Source of the DNA: Mycobacterium sp. 050128
Lineage (GTDB): Bacteria; Actinomycetota; Actinomycetes; Mycobacteriales; Mycobacteriaceae
Assembly: GCF_036409155.1 (NCBI RefSeq)
Contig: NZ_JAZGLW010000001.1
Location: forward strand, 744,001 to 808,000
Reading direction: 5' to 3'
Length of the DNA: 64,000 nucleotides
Position 1 is the stretch's first letter; the number at the start of each line of letters is the position of its first letter. The notes below the pieces were generated by a model. That model saw only the letters and a program-made list of their open reading frames with translations, made no database searches and had not been told where the DNA came from. This document shows positions 18,091-28,239 of this stretch, in pieces. A program made the translations under genes and the position numbers.

Positions 18091-18774
18091 CTAGCCTTCG
18101 AGCTTGTAGCCCAGCCCGCGCACCGTCACCAGGTGCACCGGGTTGGCGGGGTCGGCTTCGATCTTGGACCGCAACCGCTTGACGTGGACGTCGAGCGTCT
18201 TGGTGTCGCCGACGTAGTCCGCGCCCCACACCCGATCGATCAACTGTCCACGGGTCAGCACCCGACCGCTGTTGCGCATCAGGTACTCGAGCAGGTCAAA
18301 CTCCTTGAGCGGCAACGTGATTGTGTCACCGTTGACCGAAACGACGTGCCGCTCGACGTCCATCCGGACCGGACCGGACTCCAATACGCCGTCGCTGATC
18401 TCGGAGTCATCGTCGCCGCCCCGGCGCAGCACCGCCCGGATCCGGGCAATCAACTCACGCGCCGAATAGGGCTTGGTGACATAGTCGTCGGCGCCGAGCT
18501 CCAGGCCGACCACCTTGTCGATCTCGCTGTCCCGGGCCGTCACCATGATCACCGGCACGCTGGAGCGAGCGCGCAGCTGCTTGCACACGTCGGTGCCCGA
18601 CATGCCCGGCAACATCAGATCAAGCAGCACGATGTCCGCGCCGGCACGGTCGAACTCGGACAGCGCCGCTGACCCATCGGTCACCACGGTGGCTTCGAAG
18701 CCCTCCTTGCGAAGCAGGAAGGCCAGTGGATCGGCAAGCGACTCCTCGTCCTCCACGATCAGCACACTGGTCAT
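18091..18774 (-). CDS. regX3: Response regulator RegX3
   Basis: A 227-residue OmpR/PhoB-family response regulator. The receiver has the acidic pair EDE at residues 8-10, the phospho-acceptor Asp52 in LLLDLMLPG, and Lys in YVTKPYSA. The C-terminal winged helix ends GLGYKLEG. With SenX3 it controls the phosphate-starvation response and ESX-5 secretion in M. tuberculosis. ATG 18774 overlaps the senX3 stop by 4 bp (ATGA), so the two are co-translated. Confidence 0.97.
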   Translation of the reverse strand: MTSVLIVEDEESLADPLAFLLRKEGFEATVVTDGSAALSEFDRAGADIVLLDLMLPGMSGTDVCKQLRARSSVPVIMVTARDSEIDKVVGLELGADDYVTKPYSARELIARIRAVLRRGGDDDSEISDGVLESGPVRMDVERHVVSVNGDTITLPLKEFDLLEYLMRNSGRVLTRGQLIDRVWGADYVGDTKTLDVHVKRLRSKIEADPANPVHLVTVRGLGYKLEG

Positions 18775-20000
18775 CGACTTAGTTCTTCCTCTCGTTGGGA
18801 TCTGTTGGGTCGCGCTTCGCGAGCCCGGGGTTGCTCGGTTTCCTCGTCGCTATCGGCGTCCTGATAGGCCGGGATGGACAACGTGAACGTCGACCCGGTT
18901 CCCGGCTTGCTCCACACACCGATGCTGCCGTCGTGATTGGCCGCAACGTGTTTGACGATCGCCAGCCCCAGCCCACTACCGCCGGTGGCTCGCGAACGCG
19001 CCTTGTCCCCCCGGAAAAACCGCTCGAAGACCCGCTCCTGGTCTTCTAGCGCAATCCCGATCCCGCGGTCGGTAACCGCGATTTCGATGTTGTCGCCACG
19101 ACGGCGACGGCTGATCGACACCGGTGAGCCCGGCGGCGAGTAGGCGATCGCATTGGAGACCAGATTGGCCAATGCGGTCACCAGCAGCGTTTGATCCCCC
19201 AGCACCCGCAAACCGGTGGGCGAGTCGGTGCGAACCTCGATCTTGGCATTGTCCGCAGCCACCTTGTGACGTGAAATCGCTTCGGCCACAACGGTATCGA
19301 CCTCGACAGCGACGACGTTCGGCAATCGCTCGGCGCCCTGCAGCCGGGAGAGCTCGATGAGCTCGGCGACCATGTCGCCCAACCGGTTGGCCTCGATCAG
19401 CACCTTCTCGGCGAACCGGCGCACGGTTTCGGAGTCGTCCGCCGACGCCAGCAGGGCTTCGGCCAGCAGCGCCATGGCACCGACCGGGGTCTTGAGCTCG
19501 TGGCTGACGTTGGCCACGAAGTCGCGGCGGGTGGCCTCCATGCGCGCATGGTCGGACTGGTCGTGAACGAAGACCACGGCGAACCGGCGGTCTTCCTCAC
19601 TGAGCAGCGTCGCCTGCCCGTGCACCGATATCCCGGACCGTCCGGCGGCCCCGCGCTTGCCGGGCTGTAGGTCGAATTCGACGACCTCGCCGCCCAGCGC
19701 CTGCTGCGCCGCCTGCCAGGCTTGGTCGTCGAGCTGCCGATCGCGTACCAGGCCCAGTTCCTTGGCCCGCTCGTTGAGGTAAACGACATCGCGATGCGAA
19801 TCCACCACCGCGGCGCCCAGCGGCATCAGGGTGACGATTTGTTGCAGCATCTGCGCGACGGTGATGCCGGTCGACTCGGTGGCCACTCGCTGGCGCCGTC
19901 GCACCACGCGTGCGGACAACCGAGTGCCGGCCGCCACTCCGACGGCCAGCGCCAGCAAGGACAAGACCCCGGCCAGCAACAGCGCCGAGAACACAGTCAC
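18771..20000 (-). CDS. senX3: Sensor histidine kinase SenX3
   Basis: A 409-residue sensor kinase. Hydrophobic N-terminal segments ([22 protein letters not shown]) anchor it, followed by a PAS-like domain, the HisKA box [11 protein letters not shown] with the phospho-accepting His, and HATPase N, G1 and G2 boxes ([25 protein letters not shown]). It partners RegX3 in phosphate sensing. I chose GTG 20000, as the H37Rv protein begins TVFSALLL; a TTG two codons upstream is in frame. A PHO-box-like direct repeat lies upstream at 20083-20098. Confidence 0.96.
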   Translation of the reverse strand: MTVFSALLLAGVLSLLALAVGVAAGTRLSARVVRRRQRVATESTGITVAQMLQQIVTLMPLGAAVVDSHRDVVYLNERAKELGLVRDRQLDDQAWQAAQQALGGEVVEFDLQPGKRGAAGRSGISVHGQATLLSEEDRRFAVVFVHDQSDHARMEATRRDFVANVSHELKTPVGAMALLAEALLASADDSETVRRFAEKVLIEANRLGDMVAELIELSRLQGAERLPNVVAVEVDTVVAEAISRHKVAADNAKIEVRTDSPTGLRVLGDQTLLVTALANLVSNAIAYSPPGSPVSISRRRRGDNIEIAVTDRGIGIALEDQERVFERFFRGDKARSRATGGSGLGLAIVKHVAANHDGSIGVWSKPGTGSTFTLSIPAYQDADSDEETEQPRAREARPNRSQREEELSR

Positions 20001-20082
20001 GAACAAAATCCTACAAATCTGGTGAACGCAGCCCTAGCGGAACGAGGCCAAAATCGGACAAGTCACAACTTGCGCTACAGGT

Positions 20083-20098
20083 GTTCGGCTGCAGTTCA
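20083..20098 (-). promoter_or_regulatory. PHO-box-like direct repeat upstream of senX3
   Basis: GTTCG at 20083-20087 and GTTCA at 20094-20098 recur with 11 bp spacing, about 83 bp before the senX3 start. Direct GTTCA-type repeats with this period resemble PhoB/RegX3 sites, consistent with the autoregulation known for RegX3. Only two half-sites are present, so this is tentative. Confidence 0.42.
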
Positions 20099-20161
20099 TG
20101 CGAAATTTGGCCTACGGGCCTTTGGCGCTCAAAAGCGGAGAAAAATGAGCCCGCGTCAATC

Positions 20162-20911
20162 TTACCGGGCACCCTGGCTGGCTACCGCCGCGGCGCCCGC
20201 GGCCGCTGCCTCCGGGTCCAGGTAGGTGCCGCCGGGCACCACCGGACGCAAATCAGCGTCCAGGTCGTAGCGAAGCGGAATGCCGGTCGGAATGTTCAGC
20301 TCGGAGATCTCGTCGTCGGAAATCTGGTCGAGGTGCTTGACCAGGGCGCGCAGCGAGTTGCCGTGGGCGACGATCAGCACCGTCTTGCCGAAGCGCAGAT
20401 CCGGCACGATCACGTCGGTCCAGTACGGCAGGAAACGCACCACCACATCGGCCAGGCATTCGGTGAGCGGGCCGCCACCGATGTCGGCGTAGCGCGGGTC
20501 GGCATCCTGGCTGAACTCGCTACCCTTCTCGATCGGCGGCGGGGGGGTGTCGTAGCTGCGCCGCCAGGCCATGAACTGCTCGTCGCCGTAGCGGGCCTTG
20601 GTCTCGGCCTTGTCCAGGCCCTGCAGCGCCCCGTAGTGGCGTTCGTTGAGCCGCCAGCTGCGTCGCACCGGGAGCCACAGCCGGTCGGCGGCGTCCAACG
20701 CCAGGTGCGCCGTGGTGATCGCGCGGCGCAGCAGCGAGGTGTAAAGCACGTCGGGCAGCAGGCCGTGCTGGGTCAGCAGCTCGCCGCTGCGAACCGCTTC
20801 GGCCCGGCCCTTTTCGGTCAGTCCGACGTCGACCCATCCGGTAAACAGGTTTAGCGAGTTCCATTCGCTTTCGCCATGACGAAGCAGCACCAGCGTCGCA
20901 GTGTCACCCAT
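20162..20911 (-). CDS. gpm1: 2,3-bisphosphoglycerate-dependent phosphoglycerate mutase
   Basis: A 249-residue glycolytic/gluconeogenic phosphoglycerate mutase interconverting 3- and 2-phosphoglycerate. The phosphohistidine motif is [10 protein letters not shown] at residues 9-18. Other family blocks are the [17 protein letters not shown] segment and [14 protein letters not shown] near the end. I place the start at ATG 20911 ([10 protein letters not shown]), matching the H37Rv length of 249; an in-frame upstream start adds seven residues. It lies about 160 bp upstream of senX3 on the same strand. Confidence 0.96.
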   Translation of the reverse strand: MGDTATLVLLRHGESEWNSLNLFTGWVDVGLTEKGRAEAVRSGELLTQHGLLPDVLYTSLLRRAITTAHLALDAADRLWLPVRRSWRLNERHYGALQGLDKAETKARYGDEQFMAWRRSYDTPPPPIEKGSEFSQDADPRYADIGGGPLTECLADVVVRFLPYWTDVIVPDLRFGKTVLIVAHGNSLRALVKHLDQISDDEISELNIPTGIPLRYDLDADLRPVVPGGTYLDPEAAAAGAAAVASQGAR

Positions 20912-20950
20912 GCCGGTCAGTCTCTCACGCACGGTGTGGCGCTCGCCTAA

Positions 20951-21475
20951 CTAGTCAGAGCGGTCGTCATCGTCTTCCTCGTCGATCAGATGCGCGAACG
21001 CCTGCAGATTCTTCAACGATTCGCCGCGTGATACCCGCCAATCCCATTCCTTCTGAATCGACGTGCGAAACCCCAACTCCAGCAACGTATTAAAGTCCGA
21101 ATCCACCGCTTCGAGCACCTGGCCGAGTACCCGGTCGATTTCGTCGGCGTCCACCGATGCCAGCGACATCCGGCCGACCAGGTAGATGTCGCCGACGTTG
21201 TCCAATGTGTAGGACACCCCGTAGAGCCGACGGTTGCGCTTGAGCAGGAACCGGTAGACGCCCTCGTGGTTCTCGTCGGGCTTGCGGCACACGAACGCCT
21301 CGACGCGCACCGAGTGTTCACCGATACTCAGGATGGTGTTGGTCTTGAGCCGGCGCTCGCCGGGCAACTCGACCACCAGACCCGCCGGCCCGCCATGTGC
21401 GCCTTCGTGTTTCGAGTACGTCAGCTCACTGGCGTCGAGCGCATGCTCAATCACCTGCTGCACCGCAGTGCTCAT
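20951..21475 (-). CDS. YbjN-domain protein, Rv0487-like
   Basis: A 174-residue YbjN / type III secretion chaperone-like alpha-beta protein (Rv0487 homologue), ending in an acidic EEDDDDRSD tail. Typical elements are GVYRFLLKRNRRLYGVSYTLD and DIYLVGRMSLASV. Function unknown. Two starts are in frame: GTG 21484 and ATG 21475. The GGAGGAG is about 9 bp before the ATG and abuts the GTG, so I choose ATG. It follows mshA after a short duplicated segment. Confidence 0.87.
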   Translation of the reverse strand: MSTAVQQVIEHALDASELTYSKHEGAHGGPAGLVVELPGERRLKTNTILSIGEHSVRVEAFVCRKPDENHEGVYRFLLKRNRRLYGVSYTLDNVGDIYLVGRMSLASVDADEIDRVLGQVLEAVDSDFNTLLELGFRTSIQKEWDWRVSRGESLKNLQAFAHLIDEEDDDDRSD

Positions 21476-21498
21476 GCGCGCCACTCCTCCTCATCGCT

Positions 21499-21575
21499 AC
21501 GTCCCCCTCGCCGGCGCGGCTCATGCGCCCACCCCCCCACGTCCCCCTCGCCGGCGCGGCTCATGCGCCCACCCC
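21499..21575. repeat. 37-bp direct repeat, 40-bp period
   Basis: Bases 21499-21535 and 21539-21575 are identical over 37 bp (core CCCCCTCGCCGGCGCGGCTC), giving a 40 bp period. The second copy contains the mshA stop codon (21561-21563) and last codons, and the first extends into the gap before the Rv0487-like gene. It looks like a recent tandem duplication that spaced two formerly abutting genes. Confidence 0.9.
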
Positions 21576-22895
21576 GCGGCGCGGCGTCCAACGACGCGGC
21601 TTACGCGCCGCCACCCGGTCGCGAACCCGGCGCTGCCGCGCGGCGCTGAAATCACCGATGGCCCGGCGATAGCTGGCCAGCAGCGCGTCGGTGGTGTTCT
21701 CCCACGAGAACGTCGCCGCGTGCGTGGCCGCGGCCCGGCTCATCGCCGCGCCCTGGGCCGTGCCGTCCAGGCGCAGCAGCTCGTCGAGCGCGTGGGCCCA
21801 GTCGTCGACGTCATGCCCGGGCACCAGCGCGCCGCTCACGCCGTCACGCACCGCAACCGGCAGCCCGCCGACCGCTGCCGCCACCACCGGCGTGCCGCAC
21901 GCCTGCGCCTCGACGGCGACCAAGCCGAAGGACTCCGAATAACTGGGCACTGCAACAAGATTCGCGGCCTGGAACAGGGTCGCCAGGTTCGGCCGGGACT
22001 GCGGCGGCAGAAACGTCACCCGCTCGCCGATCCCGAGTTCGTCGGCCAGGCGAACCAGTCCGTCCGGGGTAGCCAGACCACTGCCCGACGGCCCGCCGGC
22101 CACCACGATGCGCACGCCCGGCAGTTTCGCCGCTGCCCGCAGCACGATGTCGGGTGCCTTCAGCGGCTGGATTCGCCCGACGAACGCGACGATCTGTTCG
22201 TCTAGCGCAAGGCCCAGCGCGACGCGCGCCGCCCGGCGTTCGCCCGGGTGGAACACCTCCAGATCGACGCCGGGATGGACCACGTCGATCCGCTCGGGGT
22301 CCGCGTGATGGATCGAAACCAATTGCCGCGCTTCGTCTTCGGTGTTGACGATCAGCCGGTCCGCCTCGTCGACGACCTGCTGCTCCCCCACCGTGCGCAG
22401 CGGGGGCTCGGGCGCGTCGCCGGCGGCCAGTGCGGCGTTCTTCACCGCGGCAAGCGTGTGCGCGGTGTGCACCAGCGGCACCGCCCAACGGTCGCGGGCC
22501 AGCCACCCGACCTGTCCGGACAGCCAGTAGTGCGAGTGCACGATGTCGTAGTAACCGGGCTCATGCGAGGCTTCGGCACGCAGCACCCCGGCCGCGAACG
22601 CACACAGCTGGGTAGGCAAGTCGTACTTGTCCAGGCCCTCGAACGGCCCGGCAACGACGTTGCGCACCAGCACTCCGGGCTCAACCTCGACGACCGGCGG
22701 ATCGGCCGACGCGGTGGCCCGGGTGAAGATCTCCACCTCGATGCCCCGCCGCGCCAGATGCAACGCACTTTGCAGCACGTACACGTTCATCCCGCCGGCA
22801 TCACCGGTACCCGGTTGAGCGAGGGGTGAGGTGTGCACTGCCAATAGCGCGACCCGGCGCGGATCGTTGCGCATGAGGACCTCGTCGTGCCGCAC
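21561..22895 (-). CDS. mshA: D-inositol-3-phosphate glycosyltransferase MshA
   Basis: MshA transfers GlcNAc from UDP-GlcNAc to 1-L-myo-inositol-1-phosphate, the first step of mycothiol synthesis. The product is 444 residues, GT-B fold, family GT4. N-terminal [22 protein letters not shown] is the donor/acceptor loop, [13 protein letters not shown] begins the C-terminal domain, and [23 protein letters not shown] carries the EX7E motif. GTG start at 22895; H37Rv MshA has a longer N-terminus of low conservation. It ends WTPRRGVGA as in H37Rv. Confidence 0.96.
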   Translation of the reverse strand: MRHDEVLMRNDPRRVALLAVHTSPLAQPGTGDAGGMNVYVLQSALHLARRGIEVEIFTRATASADPPVVEVEPGVLVRNVVAGPFEGLDKYDLPTQLCAFAAGVLRAEASHEPGYYDIVHSHYWLSGQVGWLARDRWAVPLVHTAHTLAAVKNAALAAGDAPEPPLRTVGEQQVVDEADRLIVNTEDEARQLVSIHHADPERIDVVHPGVDLEVFHPGERRAARVALGLALDEQIVAFVGRIQPLKAPDIVLRAAAKLPGVRIVVAGGPSGSGLATPDGLVRLADELGIGERVTFLPPQSRPNLATLFQAANLVAVPSYSESFGLVAVEAQACGTPVVAAAVGGLPVAVRDGVSGALVPGHDVDDWAHALDELLRLDGTAQGAAMSRAAATHAATFSWENTTDALLASYRRAIGDFSAARQRRVRDRVAARKPRRWTPRRGVGA

Positions 22896-22943
22896 TCTTT
22901 CATCTTTACAGCACGGTCCGGCAGCCAGCCCAAGCCGTTCGCG

Positions 22944-24251
22944 TTAGGCGGAAGACTCGTCGACGACCTCCGGGATCCGGGAGCCGATCACCCCGGCACG
23001 GCGCATCGCACCCAGCGGGTCGGCGTAAAGCCCGCCCAGCGACACGATGCCCGCTCCGGCCTCTTGCACGCGGTTGCCGAAGGCGGTGACGCGGATATCC
23101 CGCGGCGTCAGCACCGAACGCTCGGCGAATGCCGCCTCCACCTGCTCCATCGCCTCGGGATACTCGGTGAATGCCTGGCCACCGACCACGAGTTCGTCGG
23201 GGTTGAGCAAGTCACGCAGCAGCGCAACCGCCTCACCCAGGACTCGGGCGCGCTCCGCGAGCAGATCCTTGGCCGGCTGGTTGCCGGCCCGGGCCAGGCG
23301 CACCAGATCGGTGATGCCCGTGGCGGGGCCGTTGGCGCGGCCAGCCGGCGCCGGGCGCAGGATGCGCAACCGGCGAGCCGCGGCAAGCACGGCCTCGTCG
23401 CTGACCGTGGACTCGAGCTGTCCGGTGCCGCCGAGCAGCTCGGAGTGCGCGGGCAGGCCCGCGATGGTGCCCGGACCGCTGGACGGGCAGTGCACCCGTC
23501 CGCCGATCACCAGCGCGTATCCCACGGTCTCGCGGGCGTAGACGTACAGGCTGGTCGGCGAACTCGGCGCGAACCGCCGCATGCCGAGCAGCAGCTCGGC
23601 GCCGGCCATCGCGTCGACGTGCGAAGCCACCGAAACCGGCAGGCTCAGCGCGTCGGCCAGCACCGGCCCGACCGGCGCTTGCCGCCAGCCCAGCCGCGGA
23701 TGGTCCACATGGCCGGTGGCGCCGTCGACAGTGCCACCGATGGCGACCCCCACCCACAGCGGCCGCCGGCGATGCCAGCGCCTCAGGTAGCGGGTGGCGC
23801 TTTCGGCCAGCGCGGTCAGCGCGGCGGCCGGCGGGCTCAGCGGCGTCGGCGTTTCCACCGTGTCCAGCGTGCGGCCGAACAGGTCGGTCGCCACGATGCT
23901 GGTGGTCCGCGCACCGATGTGGATGCCCAGCGCCACGAACGGTTCGTGATTGATCTCCACCGGAACCCGTGGGCGTCCGATGGCTCCGGAGACGGCCAGG
24001 TCTGCGCGTTCCCGCAGCAGGCCCGCGTCGAGCAGGGCGATGACCTGCCGGTTCACCGTCGCGATGCTCAGCGAGGTGACCCCGGCGATGACGTCGCGGC
24101 CGACCGGGCCGCGCAGCCGGACCGCCCGGAACACCGAGGCCGCAGCGGAGTCGGAGATGTGCAGCGACGGCGGCAGAATCTGGCGGTGCAGCCGCAGGTG
24201 ACCCTTACGGCTGGGCGAATGATGAGTATGAGTGAGAGAAGTCGAGCGCAC
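22944..24251 (-). CDS. ROK-family transcriptional regulator
   Basis: A 435-residue NagC/XylR-type ROK protein (Rv0485 homologue). Residues 20-80 are a winged helix (GRDVIAGVTSLSIATVNRQVIALLDAGL), then the ROK ATPase-like fold with GIHIGARTTSIVATDLFG and a glycine-rich GGTVDG loop. Rv0485 is reported to affect pe13/ppe18 expression; the ligand is unknown. I choose GTG 24251, preceded by AAAGGA, over a longer frame with no family similarity. It is divergent from the SDR gene at 24430 and 48 bp upstream of mshA. Confidence 0.88.
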   Translation of the reverse strand: MRSTSLTHTHHSPSRKGHLRLHRQILPPSLHISDSAAASVFRAVRLRGPVGRDVIAGVTSLSIATVNRQVIALLDAGLLRERADLAVSGAIGRPRVPVEINHEPFVALGIHIGARTTSIVATDLFGRTLDTVETPTPLSPPAAALTALAESATRYLRRWHRRRPLWVGVAIGGTVDGATGHVDHPRLGWRQAPVGPVLADALSLPVSVASHVDAMAGAELLLGMRRFAPSSPTSLYVYARETVGYALVIGGRVHCPSSGPGTIAGLPAHSELLGGTGQLESTVSDEAVLAAARRLRILRPAPAGRANGPATGITDLVRLARAGNQPAKDLLAERARVLGEAVALLRDLLNPDELVVGGQAFTEYPEAMEQVEAAFAERSVLTPRDIRVTAFGNRVQEAGAGIVSLGGLYADPLGAMRRAGVIGSRIPEVVDESSA

Positions 24252-24429
24252 GAGCGTCCTTTGTCCGAGTTCTGATGGCCGGTCTTGGCCACAACCTGTT
24301 TTTGGGTTCAGGCGCGGCAAAGTGCGCGGCAACAACACGCACATGCCGCGCAAAGACACGCGGCAGTGTTGTTGAACAGGGCGCTGTGGTGCACCTCAGG
24401 AATTTAGCACGTTTATTAGAGTTGGCTCA

Positions 24430-25179
24430 GTGAGTTCAAATAACGCGCATCAACGGGTTGCGGTAGTTACCGGTGCCAGTTCCGGAATCGGCGAAGCAAC
24501 AGCCAAAACCCTTGCCGCCCTTGGGTTTCACGTCGTCGCAGTGGCGCGACGCGCGGACCGGATAAATGCCATCGCCAACGAGATAGACGGCACACCAATT
24601 GTGGCTGACGTCACAGACGACGCAGCCGTAGAGGCACTCGCCAGCAAATTGGGCCGGGTCGATGTACTGGTCAATAACGCCGGCGGCGCTCGCGGATTGG
24701 CACCCGTCGCCGACACCGACCTCGAGCACTGGCGCTGGATGTGGGAGACCAACGTCCTTGGCACGCTGCGGGTCACCCGCGCGCTGCTGCCCAAGCTGGT
24801 CGACTCCGGCGACGGCCTGATCGTCACCGTCACCTCGGTGGCCGCGCTCGAGGTGTACGACGGAGGCGCCGGCTACACCGCGGCCAAGCACGCCCAGGGC
24901 GCGCTGCACCGCACGCTGCGCGGCGAATTGCTGGGCAAGCCGGTGCGGCTCACCGAAATCGCCCCGGGCGCCGTGGAAACCGAGTTCTCACTGGTCCGAT
25001 TCGACGGCGATCAGGAACGCGCGGAGTCGGTCTATGCCGGCATCACACCGCTGACGGCGACCGACGTGGCCGAGGTGATCGGGTTCGTGGCGTCACGCCC
25101 CTCCCACGTCGACCTGGACCTGATCGTGCTCAAGCCACGTGATCAGGCCAATACGATGCGGTTCAACCGCCGGGGCTAG
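24430..25179 (+). CDS. Short-chain dehydrogenase/reductase
   Basis: A 249-residue classical SDR (Rv0484c homologue). TGASSGIG at residues 14-21 binds NADP(H), NNAG follows, and the catalytic pair is Tyr149/Lys153 in YTAAK, with Ser in VTVTSVAAL. Substrate unknown; the family includes NADP-dependent hydroxy-acid dehydrogenases. GTG start at 24430. Its last 17 bp overlap the end of the convergent L,D-transpeptidase gene. Confidence 0.92.
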   Translation: MSSNNAHQRVAVVTGASSGIGEATAKTLAALGFHVVAVARRADRINAIANEIDGTPIVADVTDDAAVEALASKLGRVDVLVNNAGGARGLAPVADTDLEHWRWMWETNVLGTLRVTRALLPKLVDSGDGLIVTVTSVAALEVYDGGAGYTAAKHAQGALHRTLRGELLGKPVRLTEIAPGAVETEFSLVRFDGDQERAESVYAGITPLTATDVAEVIGFVASRPSHVDLDLIVLKPRDQANTMRFNRRG

Positions 25180-26515
25180 GCGACCCCGAACTGGACGTAG
25201 TCGTCGTGGTCGTGGTCGTGGTGGGCGTGCCCGACAGACTCGGCGCGGTCGACGGCGTGACCGGCGCGGTGACGGGGATCTGACTGGCCGGCGGGTGCGC
25301 GTTGGGCGGCGGGAGGGCCGACATGGCCACCCAGGTGTCCCAATCCACGGCCCAGTCCCAGATGTCGCCGTCGGAGTAGGACAGCTGGATCGAGCTGCCG
25401 GTCACCTCGACCGGGTCGCCGTACATCGCGGTCGGGTAATACTCCGCGGCGTCCTCGTTCGACAGGTTGATGCAGCCATTGGTGACGTTCGTGTTGCCTT
25501 GTGCACCGGCGCTCATCGGGTTGGCGTGGATGAACTCGCCGTTGTTGGAGATTCGCACCGCCCAGCGTTCGTGCACATGGCTGTATCCCGCCGCGGGGTT
25601 GGACATGTAGAAGTCCGCGTACTTCTCGGTCACCACGTGGATGCCGTTGCGGGTGACGTTGCGCGCCTTGTCAGCCTCGCCGTAGCTGCACGGGAAGTCC
25701 ATGATCACGCCGGCGTCGGTGACGACCTGGATGCGGTGCGACGACACCTCGGCCTTGACGACCTGCTTGCGGCCGATCTGGATCTTCAACGACATGTCCT
25801 GCAAGCCGTAGGCGCCGTCGCCGAACGGCAGCCCGTAGAACTTGGCATCGACGTTGACGGTGGTGCCCGCCGGGTAGTACTCGCGCGGGCGGTAATGGAT
25901 GCGGGAGCCCTGCTGCTCGTCGGGCAGCCAGGCCCAGCTGCCTTCGACGGGCGGGTTGGTGGTGATGGTCAGCGCCCGCTCGACTGCAGCCTTGTCGCTG
26001 ATCGGCGCGTCGAACTGGATGATGATCGGCGCGGCGACGCCGACGGTCTGGCCGTCGGCCAACTGGAAGCCGCCGTCAACCTTCTTGGTGGGCGCGACGG
26101 TGGTGATTTTGCCGGTGACGGCAACGGTCTTGCCGTCGTGGCCCACGACCGAACCGCTCCAGCTGTAGCTGCTGTCGTAGCCCAACGGCTCGGTGGTCGT
26201 GTAGACGGTGCGGTCGGCGTTGAACGCTCCGGCGACGACCTTGCCGGACGAATTCGTCAACGCCACCTTCTGGAACCAGCCGTCGCTGACCGCGACGCTG
26301 ACCGGGGCGATGGGAACCACGTCGGCGGCGGTCCCGTGGTTGTCCAAGGCGGGCTGGTATTTCAGACTCGGCGCCGACTGCTCTTTGTTCTTCTGCGCTT
26401 GCTTAGCCGAGGGGCTGCCGCAGGCGGCCAGCACGCTCGGCGCGAACACACCCAGCCCAAGGGCTGCCAACGCCAACCGCCGATTAATCGGCGGTTGTTC
26501 GGGGGATGTGCTCAC
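25163..26515 (-). CDS. lprQ: L,D-transpeptidase lipoprotein LprQ
   Basis: A 450-residue exported lipoprotein L,D-transpeptidase (LdtMt5/LprQ type), forming 3-3 peptidoglycan crosslinks. A Tat-like [14 protein letters not shown] signal ends at lipobox VLAAC (Cys32). Two Ig-like domains precede the YkuD domain, whose catalytic Cys348 is in [10 protein letters not shown] with His330 upstream (EFIHANP). The usual SHGC is TNGC here. The tail is Pro/Thr/Ser-rich with a Thr run. I chose GTG 26515; GTG 26545 is also in frame. Confidence 0.92.
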   Translation of the reverse strand: MSTSPEQPPINRRLALAALGLGVFAPSVLAACGSPSAKQAQKNKEQSAPSLKYQPALDNHGTAADVVPIAPVSVAVSDGWFQKVALTNSSGKVVAGAFNADRTVYTTTEPLGYDSSYSWSGSVVGHDGKTVAVTGKITTVAPTKKVDGGFQLADGQTVGVAAPIIIQFDAPISDKAAVERALTITTNPPVEGSWAWLPDEQQGSRIHYRPREYYPAGTTVNVDAKFYGLPFGDGAYGLQDMSLKIQIGRKQVVKAEVSSHRIQVVTDAGVIMDFPCSYGEADKARNVTRNGIHVVTEKYADFYMSNPAAGYSHVHERWAVRISNNGEFIHANPMSAGAQGNTNVTNGCINLSNEDAAEYYPTAMYGDPVEVTGSSIQLSYSDGDIWDWAVDWDTWVAMSALPPPNAHPPASQIPVTAPVTPSTAPSLSGTPTTTTTTTTTSSSGSPSPGG

Positions 26516-26596
26516 GACAATAAAAGATACCGGCAGTACCGACACCGCTTACGCCACGACGAGTCGCGAAAGCCTACAGCCACATCAAATCCACAG

Positions 26597-27670
26597 CTAC
26601 AGGCGGCAGCCGAGCAGCACCGGTTCGGGTTCCAGTGTGATGCCAAACACGTCGCGGACCCCGTCCCGGATGGTCCGCGCCAGGGTCATCACGTCCGCCG
26701 TGGCGGCGTTGCCTCGATTGGTCAGAGCAAGCGCGTGCTTGGTGGACAACCGGCAGGGCGCGCCCGGGGTGTCGGGATAGCCCTTGCCGAAGCCCGCGTG
26801 CTCCACCAGCCAGCCGGCGGCCAGCTTGACGCCGCCGGGCGCGGGATAGTTGGGCACCGGCTCCTCGGTGCGGCCGGCCAGCGACTCGTAGACCTCCGGC
26901 GCGACGACCGGGTTGGTGAAGAACGAACCCACGCTCCAGGTGTCGTGGTTGGCCGCGTCGAGCACCATCCCCTTGCGGGCACGCAGGGCCAGCACCGCTT
27001 CGCGAACCGCGCGCGGATCCGCACGCTCACCGCTGGCCGCGTTCAGTGCCGCGGTGAGCTCGCCGTAGCGCAAGGGCGCGCTGCGGCCCGAATCGTCCAG
27101 TGCGAACTCCACTTCCAGCACGACCCCGGGAACGTGCGGACCGGCCCGCTTGAACATGCTGGTGCGATAGCCGAAGGCCAGCTCGTCGCCGGGTACCCAG
27201 CGCACCGCGCCGCTGCCGCGATCCAGCACCCGGACCCGGGTGATGGTGTCGGACACCTCCGCGCCGTAGGCGCCGACGTTTTGTACCGGGGTGGCTCCCG
27301 CCGATCCCGGTATGCCGGACAGGCACTCGAGCCCGCCCAGCCCGTGCTCGATCGCCGCGACCACCACGTCGTCCCACACCGCCCCGGCCTCGGCGCGCAG
27401 CAGCCGGCCGTCGACGGTGATCCCGCGGGTGGCCACGTGCACAGCGGTCAGGTCGGTCAGGTCGTCGGCTATCACCAGGTTGGAGCCGCCGGCGAACACC
27501 AGCACCGGACCGTCACTTGCGCCGTCCAACTCGGCCAGCACGGCGACAACCTGTTCGCTGCTGGTGCAGGTGATCAGGCGTTGCGCGACGGGTCCGACGC
27601 GCAACGTGGTCAACGGCGCCAGCGGCACCGCCTCGGCGACGCGCGCACCAGCGAACAGCGATCCGGTCAC
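26597..27670 (-). CDS. murB: UDP-N-acetylenolpyruvoylglucosamine reductase
   Basis: MurB reduces UDP-GlcNAc-enolpyruvate to UDP-MurNAc with NADPH and FAD in the cytosol. The product is 357 residues. The FAD-binding segment is [12 protein letters not shown], followed by [24 protein letters not shown], and the catalytic region near [11 protein letters not shown] carries the Ser that protonates the substrate. A terminal [10 protein letters not shown] is typical. GTG/ATG start at 27670. It lies 51 to 81 bp upstream of the lprQ start, placing two peptidoglycan genes together, and is divergent from the DUF2505 gene. Confidence 0.96.
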   Translation of the reverse strand: MTGSLFAGARVAEAVPLAPLTTLRVGPVAQRLITCTSSEQVVAVLAELDGASDGPVLVFAGGSNLVIADDLTDLTAVHVATRGITVDGRLLRAEAGAVWDDVVVAAIEHGLGGLECLSGIPGSAGATPVQNVGAYGAEVSDTITRVRVLDRGSGAVRWVPGDELAFGYRTSMFKRAGPHVPGVVLEVEFALDDSGRSAPLRYGELTAALNAASGERADPRAVREAVLALRARKGMVLDAANHDTWSVGSFFTNPVVAPEVYESLAGRTEEPVPNYPAPGGVKLAAGWLVEHAGFGKGYPDTPGAPCRLSTKHALALTNRGNAATADVMTLARTIRDGVRDVFGITLEPEPVLLGCRL

Positions 27671-27696
27671 GGCCCGTAACGGTAGCCTGACCTGCT

Positions 27697-28218
27697 ATGC
27701 CCCGCTCATTCGACTTGTCCGCCGATTATCAGGGCAGCGTCGAAGAACTGCACCGGGCGTTCGCTGAGCCCGACTACTGGCGGGCCAGGCTGGCCGACAT
27801 TCCGGTCGACGAGGCGCGGCTGGAGTCGATCCGCGTGGGTGGGGAAGCCGGCGACGACGGCACCATTGAAGTGGTGACGCTGCAGGAAGTGCACAGCCAC
27901 AACCTGCCCGCGATGGTCACCCAGCTGCACCGGGGCGATCTGTTCTTCAGACGCGAAGAGACATGGGGACCGGTCACCGATGGCATCGCCACCGCGTCCA
28001 TCAAGGGCTCGATCGTGGATACCCCGGTGAATGTTCTGGGCACCGCCGAGCTGTCGCCCATTGACCGCGGCGGCGCCCGCCTGACGTTCCGGGTCAGCAT
28101 CCACGTCCGGATTCCCCTGATCGGCGGCAAGGTGGAGAACATCATCGGCACGCATCTGGCCGATCTGGTGAGCAGAGAGCAGCGCTTCACCACCGCGTGG
28201 ATCACCAACAACGCGTGA
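27697..28218 (+). CDS. DUF2505 START-like protein
   Basis: A 173-residue DUF2505 protein (Rv0481c homologue) with a START/SRPBCC-like helix-grip pattern: SFDLSADYQGSVEELHRAFAEPDYW at the N-terminus and a long C-terminal helix (GTHLADLVSREQRFTTAWI). Such folds bind hydrophobic ligands; none is known. ATG start at 27697, 26 bp from the divergent murB start, so the promoters overlap. Followed after 21 bp by the nitrilase gene. Confidence 0.88.
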   Translation: MPRSFDLSADYQGSVEELHRAFAEPDYWRARLADIPVDEARLESIRVGGEAGDDGTIEVVTLQEVHSHNLPAMVTQLHRGDLFFRREETWGPVTDGIATASIKGSIVDTPVNVLGTAELSPIDRGGARLTFRVSIHVRIPLIGGKVENIIGTHLADLVSREQRFTTAWITNNA

Positions 28219-28239
28219 TTCGCTTCTAAGCTGGCGGCC

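Noticed and set aside
17423..18113. Integrase attachment sites (att) around the Nudix gene
   Set aside because: Direct repeats exist but no integrase, tRNA or phage gene is present, so only a duplication remnant is claimed.
25139..27679. 846-codon plus-strand frame
   Set aside because: Antisense of lprQ and murB, whose proteins have full catalytic motifs; long antisense frames are common at this GC content.
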